Positions 1 through 3,838 of a stretch of DNA of 6,224 nucleotides are shown piece after piece; within the stretch, counting starts at the first letter, position 1; each line of letters starts with the position of its first letter. Below the pieces are notes generated by a model. The model was given only the letters and a program-made list of their open reading frames with translations, searched no databases and was not told the origin of the DNA. The stretch is from Spirochaetae bacterium HGW-Spirochaetae-9. GTDB taxonomy: Bacteria > Spirochaetota > Spirochaetia > Treponematales > Rectinemataceae. The translations under genes and the position numbers were made by a program. The DNA is taken from assembly GCA_002839205.1 (NCBI GenBank), contig PGXP01000107.1, positions 1 to 6,224 of the forward strand, in the 5' to 3' direction.

Positions 1-49
1 TGCGGACAATGTTGCCCTCCGGAACCAGAGCTACGGCAAAAATTGGCAT
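1..49 (-). CDS. Unidentified protein, N-terminal 16 codons only (runs off left edge)
   Basis: Reading the minus strand from an ATG at 49-47 gives MPIFAVALVPEGNIVR, and the frame is still open at the window edge. A Shine-Dalgarno-like AAGGAG lies at 59-54, four bases before the ATG, which is slightly close but acceptable. The alternating hydrophobic start (IFAVALVP) looks like the first beta strand of a globular cytoplasmic protein, and no signal peptide is visible. 2'-5' RNA ligase/2H phosphoesterase proteins can begin in a similar way, but 16 residues are too few to assign a family, so no function is claimed. The gene is divergent from the 128-898 gene and shares a 78-base intergenic region with it. 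Confidence 0.6.
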   Translation of the reverse strand, partial: MPIFAVALVPEGNIVR

Positions 50-53
50 TCTT

Positions 54-76
54 CTCCTTTCCCGCGATGGAATATA
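54..76 (-). promoter_or_regulatory. Candidate -10 element and RBS for the left-edge minus-strand gene
   Basis: On the minus strand TATATT (76-71) matches five of six bases of the sigma-70 -10 consensus. It would start transcription near position 64, just before the AAGGAG ribosome binding site at 59-54. The best -35 candidate, ATGAAA, lies 19 bases upstream and is poorly spaced. The arrangement is sensible for a short leader, but the call rests mainly on one hexamer. Confidence 0.3.
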
Positions 77-87
77 CCGGAGTCTTA

Positions 88-121
88 TGGTACTATTTCA
101 TCCTAGAGATCGTAAAGGTGG
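88..121 (+). promoter_or_regulatory. Candidate extended -10 promoter and RBS for the 128-898 gene
   Basis: TGGTACTAT at 88-96 fits an extended -10 element (TGn followed by TACTAT). The -35 position (68-73, TGGAAT) matches the consensus at only three bases, which an extended -10 can compensate for. Transcription would start near 103. AAGGTGG at 115-121 is a plausible ribosome binding site, six bases before the ATG at 128. The ribosome binding site is more secure than the promoter. Confidence 0.35.
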
Positions 122-127
122 AAGACT

Positions 128-898
128 ATGGAAGCCAAGGCTGAAGCGATTGTCAATTTTCTCAAGGATACGATTTCGGGGTGGAACAACGTCGAATGCA
201 TAACCTTGGACCCCCGATCGGAAATTTTCGCCTATGACCCCTATTTCGCCCTCGTGATCGATGTCTATTGTTCGGGCAGGATGCCGGCCCCCGCCAAACG
301 CAGGGACGCTTTCGGCGATCCCGGGGATTTCGAAACTGCCGCCGGCCAGACAAAGGACAGGTTTTTCCTCCAGGAGATGCCCATCCGCATCGAATACAAG
401 GATATAGGCATCATGGACAAGCTGGTGGCCAAGCCGATCCAGCATCTCAGGTTGCTCAAGAATTCCGGAACCTATTCCTTTTCCAGGCTCAAGAACAACA
501 AGGTCATCTACAATGCCTCCGGATGGATCGATCGCCTGAGGACGAGCCTCGAGAGCTTCCCTGACGCGGCCTGGGACGCCCTGGCCGACAGTTTCAGCGC
601 AAAGATGGAGCATTTTCTCTCCGACATGGGGGCAGCCGCCTTCTCGGACGACCAATTCTTCCTCCTCCTCTCCGAGGCGGGTTTCATGCGCTATGCCGCA
701 GCCAGCATCTTTATGATCAACAAGGAATTCGAGCCTTCCCACAGGGACATTGAGGGGCATCTGAAAAACCTCTCCACCATTCCCGAAGGCTTCTGGCCGC
801 TGTGGGATGCCCTCCTCCAGAAGGAATGCGAGATGCCGAGAAGCAAACGCTTCGACATAGCGCGGATGCTCGCAAGCTCGGTGCTTTCGCTGCGCTGA
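128..898 (+). CDS. Conserved hypothetical protein, possibly a degenerate nucleotidyltransferase-like fold
   Basis: This 256-residue protein is predicted to be soluble and cytoplasmic, with no signal peptide or membrane helix. The ATG at 128 is preceded by AAGGTGG at a spacing of six, and an in-frame TAA at 113-115 rules out any earlier start. I cannot name its family with confidence. Two segments resemble the later part of nucleotidyltransferase-like (DUF4037-type) proteins: a strand at residues 86-100 (IRIEYKDIGIMDKLV), and a segment at 125-137 (KVIYNASGWIDRL) that recalls the 'vlyDpdG...l' turn before the helical half. Residues 138-256 look mostly helical. The GS...DxD catalytic signature of active nucleotidyltransferases is absent from the first third; only a hydrophobic strand with D37 and D45 (DPYFALVIDVY) is there. 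If the fold is right, the protein may be catalytically inactive or divergent. It ends 16 bases before the lipoprotein metalloprotease gene, so the two are probably co-transcribed. Confidence 0.85.
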   Translation: MEAKAEAIVNFLKDTISGWNNVECITLDPRSEIFAYDPYFALVIDVYCSGRMPAPAKRRDAFGDPGDFETAAGQTKDRFFLQEMPIRIEYKDIGIMDKLVAKPIQHLRLLKNSGTYSFSRLKNNKVIYNASGWIDRLRTSLESFPDAAWDALADSFSAKMEHFLSDMGAAAFSDDQFFLLLSEAGFMRYAAASIFMINKEFEPSHRDIEGHLKNLSTIPEGFWPLWDALLQKECEMPRSKRFDIARMLASSVLSLR

Positions 899-914
899 AC
901 GGAGAACCTCAGAC

Positions 915-2645
915 ATGACCAGGTCCCCTTCGAAAACGCCCCTTGTGCGGCTGTCCTTATCTGCCGCAATCCTGTCGATCCTGATAATCCTGGTATCCTG
1001 TCAGGCCAATGAGCTCACGTCCTTCGCATGGAGATCGGCTTCAGGCGAAAAGCTGCCGTTTTCTCAGCTGGGGGGATTCCCGAAGGGGAAAGAGCATGTT
1101 TTCATTGCCGCTGCGCCGAAGAATTCATATGTCCTGCGTCAGCCCATGGAAGTAGGCGACGGATACATGGTCGCGGTGAGGATGGATATCAAAAAAGAAA
1201 ACCTGGTCGTTGGGTTTTCACTTTCTGCCGACGCTAAAAAATTCACCGACGCAAGCAAGTCTGGCGGCGAGGTTCGTTTTGCCGCGCAGAAGGGGCGGAC
1301 AACATTCTATTTGAGTTATCCTTCTTCCAAGCTTCTGAAGACGGTGATGGTGAACGTGACCGCTGCAGCAGCCGGCGAGGCTGCGAGTGCCGGTTCCAAC
1401 GGCACAGAGGCTTTCGCCGAAGTGGAGGCCGTTTCTGTCCTGCCGGCATTCCGCGGTTTCGATCGCCGGGAAAAAGAAGGCTACAGGATTTCCGATGGCA
1501 TCAGCGTAGAGAGGTCAGGCGACGCATCGAACCTGTGGGTTTTTAAATCGCCATTCGCTGGCGACACGGCTTCCCTCTCTCTTCTGACGCTGCGGTATGG
1601 TGCCCGCGCCGAAGAGGATATCGTCGTAAATGCAGGAAAAAAGATCATTGCCAGATGTCTCAGTCCACGAAAGGAAATCCGCATACCTGCTTCCGTCTTT
1701 CCCGACGCCTCGAGCCAAGGAGCCATGTCCATCCTCGTGCCGGACAGGGTATTGCTGGAGTCTGCCTTCATTGAAGCTTCTTCTCCTGAGGCTGAAGCCT
1801 CGAAGGGTGTCGGCATTCAGACGGCGAGCCTTGTGGACCCGGGCATCGTTCTTCTCCAGGAAGCTCTTGCCCCGGACGAAGACTTCGCCTGGTATCGCTG
1901 GGACCTCCTGCCAGAGGTGATCATTTTCGATTTCAGGGATTACGGCGTACAGGATGACTACCTCAAGCGCCTTGCCTTCTTCGTTGAAAAAAAAGGCTTT
2001 GCCGGCCGGTTGGCCAAGGATGTGGAGATAGCCTCCCTGCACGGCTGGAATGCCCATGACTATAAGACGGAAGACCTTGCACGATTCTTCTCCACGGCGG
2101 CCAAGACGGATTTTCCATTGAATGAAAGAGAGATACGCCTGAGGGACTTCCTTGTCGACAAAGGGTTGCTGCTGCAGAAGGGCATCGAGTATGGAAGCGG
2201 GAAGGGGGCTATCATTTCGATCAGCCAGGAATCGCCGGGATATCTGCGCCACACCTTTCTCACCCACGAGTCTTCACATGCGATTTTCTTCACTGACTCA
2301 AAATATCGCGATTTCTGCATTGCGCTCTGGAACGGCATGCCGCGCGAGGAAAAGTGGTTCTGGATTCTCTATTTTGGCTGGATGAACTATGACACGAAAT
2401 CGTCCTACCTCATGGCGGCCGAACTCCAGGCTTACCTCATCCAGCAGCCGCCCAAAAAGGTGGAAGAATACTTCACGGACACTCTCCCGGAACGCCTGCT
2501 GGAAAAACATCCTGAGTTGGAAGAACCGATCGCGGAGTACATGGGGGAATATGGGGCTGAGTTCGAAAAGAAGGCTCGCATGCTCGATGCCTGGCTCAGG
2601 TCGAATTATGGTTTCGGCGCAGGCACCACATTTTTCCTGCGCTGA
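915..2645 (+). CDS. Predicted lipoprotein with HExxH zinc-metalloprotease motif
   Basis: This 576-residue protein starts at an ATG ten bases after GGAG (901-904). The start is supported by a signal peptide: basic residues up to R12, a hydrophobic stretch at 13-27, then the lipobox LVSC with lipidated C29. The mature protein should be anchored to a membrane outside the cytoplasm. Residues 30 to about 300 look beta-rich and match no domain I recognise. From about residue 320 the protein becomes helical, with distinctive segments LPEVIIFDFRDY (332-343) and HGWNAHDY (376-383). HESSH at 451-455 fits the HExxH zinc site: H451 and H455 as ligands, E452 as catalytic base. E503 in AAELQAYL, 52 residues after H451, is the natural third ligand, making this a candidate gluzincin. 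Its substrate is unknown; an envelope protein or peptidoglycan-associated target is only a guess. It follows the 128-898 gene by 16 bases as the second cistron of a likely operon. An A8 run lies at 1987-1994. Confidence 0.88.
   Translation: MTRSPSKTPLVRLSLSAAILSILIILVSCQANELTSFAWRSASGEKLPFSQLGGFPKGKEHVFIAAAPKNSYVLRQPMEVGDGYMVAVRMDIKKENLVVGFSLSADAKKFTDASKSGGEVRFAAQKGRTTFYLSYPSSKLLKTVMVNVTAAAAGEAASAGSNGTEAFAEVEAVSVLPAFRGFDRREKEGYRISDGISVERSGDASNLWVFKSPFAGDTASLSLLTLRYGARAEEDIVVNAGKKIIARCLSPRKEIRIPASVFPDASSQGAMSILVPDRVLLESAFIEASSPEAEASKGVGIQTASLVDPGIVLLQEALAPDEDFAWYRWDLLPEVIIFDFRDYGVQDDYLKRLAFFVEKKGFAGRLAKDVEIASLHGWNAHDYKTEDLARFFSTAAKTDFPLNEREIRLRDFLVDKGLLLQKGIEYGSGKGAIISISQESPGYLRHTFLTHESSHAIFFTDSKYRDFCIALWNGMPREEKWFWILYFGWMNYDTKSSYLMAAELQAYLIQQPPKKVEEYFTDTLPERLLEKHPELEEPIAEYMGEYGAEFEKKARMLDAWLRSNYGFGAGTTFFLR
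2616..2643. repeat. Inverted repeat at the end of the metalloprotease gene, weak terminator candidate
   Basis: GCGCAGG (2617-2623) pairs perfectly with CCTGCGC (2636-2642) around a 12-base loop, with one extra G-T pair outside. The stem overlaps the last coding codons and the stop. On the plus strand it is followed after a few bases by a broken T-rich stretch (TCTTCATTTT, 2647-2656). It lies at the junction of two converging genes, where a terminator is expected, but the loop is long and the T tract is interrupted and distant. Confidence 0.25.
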
Positions 2646-2654
2646 GTCTTCATT

Positions 2655-3209
2655 TTAGACAAGGCCGAAAAATTCGAATGTTTTTCTATACAACTCAAAG
2701 TATTCCGAACGGGCGAATTCGTCGATCTTTTCCTCGGGCAGTGACTCGAGGAGCCTGTCCAGGTACCCAAGCAGTTTCTTGAGGTCCTCGACCGTGCCAT
2801 CCGGGACTGTCTGGCCCATGGACTTCGGGGCTGAGGGTGCGATCGATGCGGCCGTCGAGATCATGGTATCGTAGTTGTATTTCAATGTTCCAATTTCGGC
2901 TTTTATCGAGTGGAGTTCGCTGGAGATGCGAGAGAGGAGGTCGGATTGCAGACCTTCTCCGCCTCTCGGTCTAGGAGGGGCTGGAGGTTGGGGCGTTGCC
3001 AGTTCCTCAGGGGAGATAAAAACACCATCGTCATCAGAGGCTTGTTCGACAACACCGAGCTTTTTCCGGTCAGTCTCCTCAAGCGAGGAAAGAATGCTGG
3101 CACTATCCTCGGGGCTCATGAATGAACCCTCATCGGAAGCATATGCCTTCTCATCGATGGCTGAGAAATTTTGCGCCTCGATCTGCTGTCCCACTGTGGA
3201 ATCTCCCAT
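2655..3209 (-). CDS. Small acidic spirochaete-type protein with repeated SPE motifs, coiled coil and conserved-looking C-terminal domain
   Basis: The longest reading gives 184 residues and ends in TAA at 2657-2655. No signal peptide or membrane helix is visible, so it is probably cytoplasmic. Residues 1-86 look disordered and acidic. They hold two copies of a short motif, DEGSFMSPED (26-35) and DDGVFISPEE (60-69), followed by a Pro-rich linker (73-82). Residues 87-116 form an amphipathic helix with heptad-spaced L/I residues (L91, I95, L99, I102, I106, L109), a likely coiled coil. Residues 139-184 form a compact helical C-terminal domain with the signature ESLPEEKIDEFARSEYFELY (155-174). I associate this end with uncharacterised spirochaete proteins, from memory only. 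The design (disordered motif tail, coiled coil, small domain) suggests an adaptor or scaffold, which is inference. The start is uncertain: a GTG at 3194, with GGGAG eight bases upstream, may be used instead, giving 179 residues. It converges on the metalloprotease gene with a 9-base gap. Confidence 0.85.
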   Translation of the reverse strand: MGDSTVGQQIEAQNFSAIDEKAYASDEGSFMSPEDSASILSSLEETDRKKLGVVEQASDDDGVFISPEELATPQPPAPPRPRGGEGLQSDLLSRISSELHSIKAEIGTLKYNYDTMISTAASIAPSAPKSMGQTVPDGTVEDLKKLLGYLDRLLESLPEEKIDEFARSEYFELYRKTFEFFGLV

Positions 3210-3223
3210 CGGCTATCAGTATA
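3203..3223 (-). promoter_or_regulatory. Candidate -10 element and start-deciding RBS for the small acidic protein
   Basis: On the minus strand TATACT (3223-3218) matches the -10 consensus at five of six bases. A weak -35, TTGTGT (3247-3242), lies 18 bases upstream. Transcription would begin at about 3210-3209, on or next to the first ATG. The only good Shine-Dalgarno sequence, GGGAG (3207-3203), lies inside that first reading and is eight bases before a GTG at 3194. Together these favour GTG 3194 as the real start, or else leaderless translation from the ATG at 3209. Confidence 0.4.
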
Positions 3224-3278
3224 TCAGGAAAGGAAGGCTTTACACAACAAATCTAGAGCCGCCGAGCCGGGCTGTCAA

Positions 3279-3284
3279 TATTAT
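3279..3284 (+). promoter_or_regulatory. Weak candidate -10 element for the septum-initiator-like gene
   Basis: TATTAT at 3279-3284 matches the -10 consensus at five of six bases and would place the transcription start near 3291, giving a leader of about 22 bases. There is no recognisable -35 at 16-19 bases upstream. The 104-base divergent region 3210-3313 must hold promoters for both genes; I see no operator-like palindrome in it. Confidence 0.2.
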
Positions 3285-3313
3285 GCTCAAGCGCCTTGGG
3301 CTTTGTTCCGTAA

Positions 3314-3838
3314 ATGATGATAATGAGCGAATCGCGACTCCGCAACCAGGCAGGCGGCTCTCTGTCGGCTCTCGGCGAGGCTGTTTCCAATGCTGTATGC
3401 GCATGCATCATAGCCTATTGTGTCGTATCGTTCTTTGCCGGGCAAGCGGGAATGCTTGCGTACAAGGACATGAAGTCAAGCATCAATCAAATGCACGAAA
3501 GATTGACCATATTGAGCGAACGGAATGCGTCATTGAGCGATCTTCGTTCCGCCCTGGTTTCCAATTCGGACAGAATGGTGCGCGAGGCGCGGGATATTGG
3601 CTATCTGCGTCCAAATGAAAAAATGGTGATTTTTTCGGCAGGTGCAGGCGCGGCAGGGGACGATGAAGCCCTCCGCGACATCGAGCCTCTGCGGGCAGGA
3701 TCCTCCACGGGACTTCCCGACAGGATGATCAAAATTCTTGCCGCTATGACTGGCCTCGCTGTCTTCTTCGCATCCCTGCTTATGGCGAGCTTGCCAAAGC
3801 ATCAGCACAGGCTCAAAGAGGCGGCAGATCGAGGGTGA
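3314..3838 (+). CDS. Septum formation initiator (FtsB/DivIC-like) membrane protein with a second transmembrane helix
   Basis: This 174-residue protein has the layout of FtsB/DivIC division proteins: a short N-terminus, a membrane helix at about 24-43, a coiled coil at about 50-83, and then RDIGYLRPNEKMVIF (93-107), which matches the family's 'R..G[YM]v.PGE.v..' end. Such proteins act in the divisome with FtsL/FtsQ or their equivalents to activate septal peptidoglycan synthesis. Unlike typical FtsB/DivIC, which end near this motif at about 100-130 residues, this one continues through a G/A/D-rich linker to a second hydrophobic segment (141-160, ILAAMTGLAVFFASLLMASL) and a basic tail (161-174). 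The topology would be both ends in the cytoplasm and the coiled coil outside. The start is the first ATG after an in-frame TAA (3311-3313). ATGs also occur at 3317 and 3323, and no good ribosome binding site is visible. Its last 26 bases overlap the converging penicillin-binding protein gene. Confidence 0.85.
   Translation: MMIMSESRLRNQAGGSLSALGEAVSNAVCACIIAYCVVSFFAGQAGMLAYKDMKSSINQMHERLTILSERNASLSDLRSALVSNSDRMVREARDIGYLRPNEKMVIFSAGAGAAGDDEALRDIEPLRAGSSTGLPDRMIKILAAMTGLAVFFASLLMASLPKHQHRLKEAADRG

Noticed and set aside
98..916. A 272-codon open frame on the minus strand covering the whole 128-898 gene
   Set aside because: It is an exact antisense shadow of a gene with a good ribosome binding site and sensible protein. 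Its own translation is rich in Gly/Glu/Arg/His without recognisable motifs, as expected from codon bias in G+C-rich DNA.
1515..2267. A 250-codon open frame on the minus strand inside the metalloprotease gene
   Set aside because: It is antisense to a protein with a clear signal peptide and zinc motif, has no convincing ribosome binding site, and encodes no recognisable domain.
3214..3227. Two TATCAG copies eight bases apart in the divergent region
   Set aside because: Six-base repeats in an A+T-rich promoter stretch are expected by chance, and one overlaps the -10 candidate. There is no further copy to suggest an operator.
2875..3618. A 247-codon open frame on the plus strand bridging two genes
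   Set aside because: It is antisense to the small acidic protein and then out of frame with the FtsB/DivIC-like gene. Its composition is Ser/Cys/Arg-rich with no motif, which fits chance openness.
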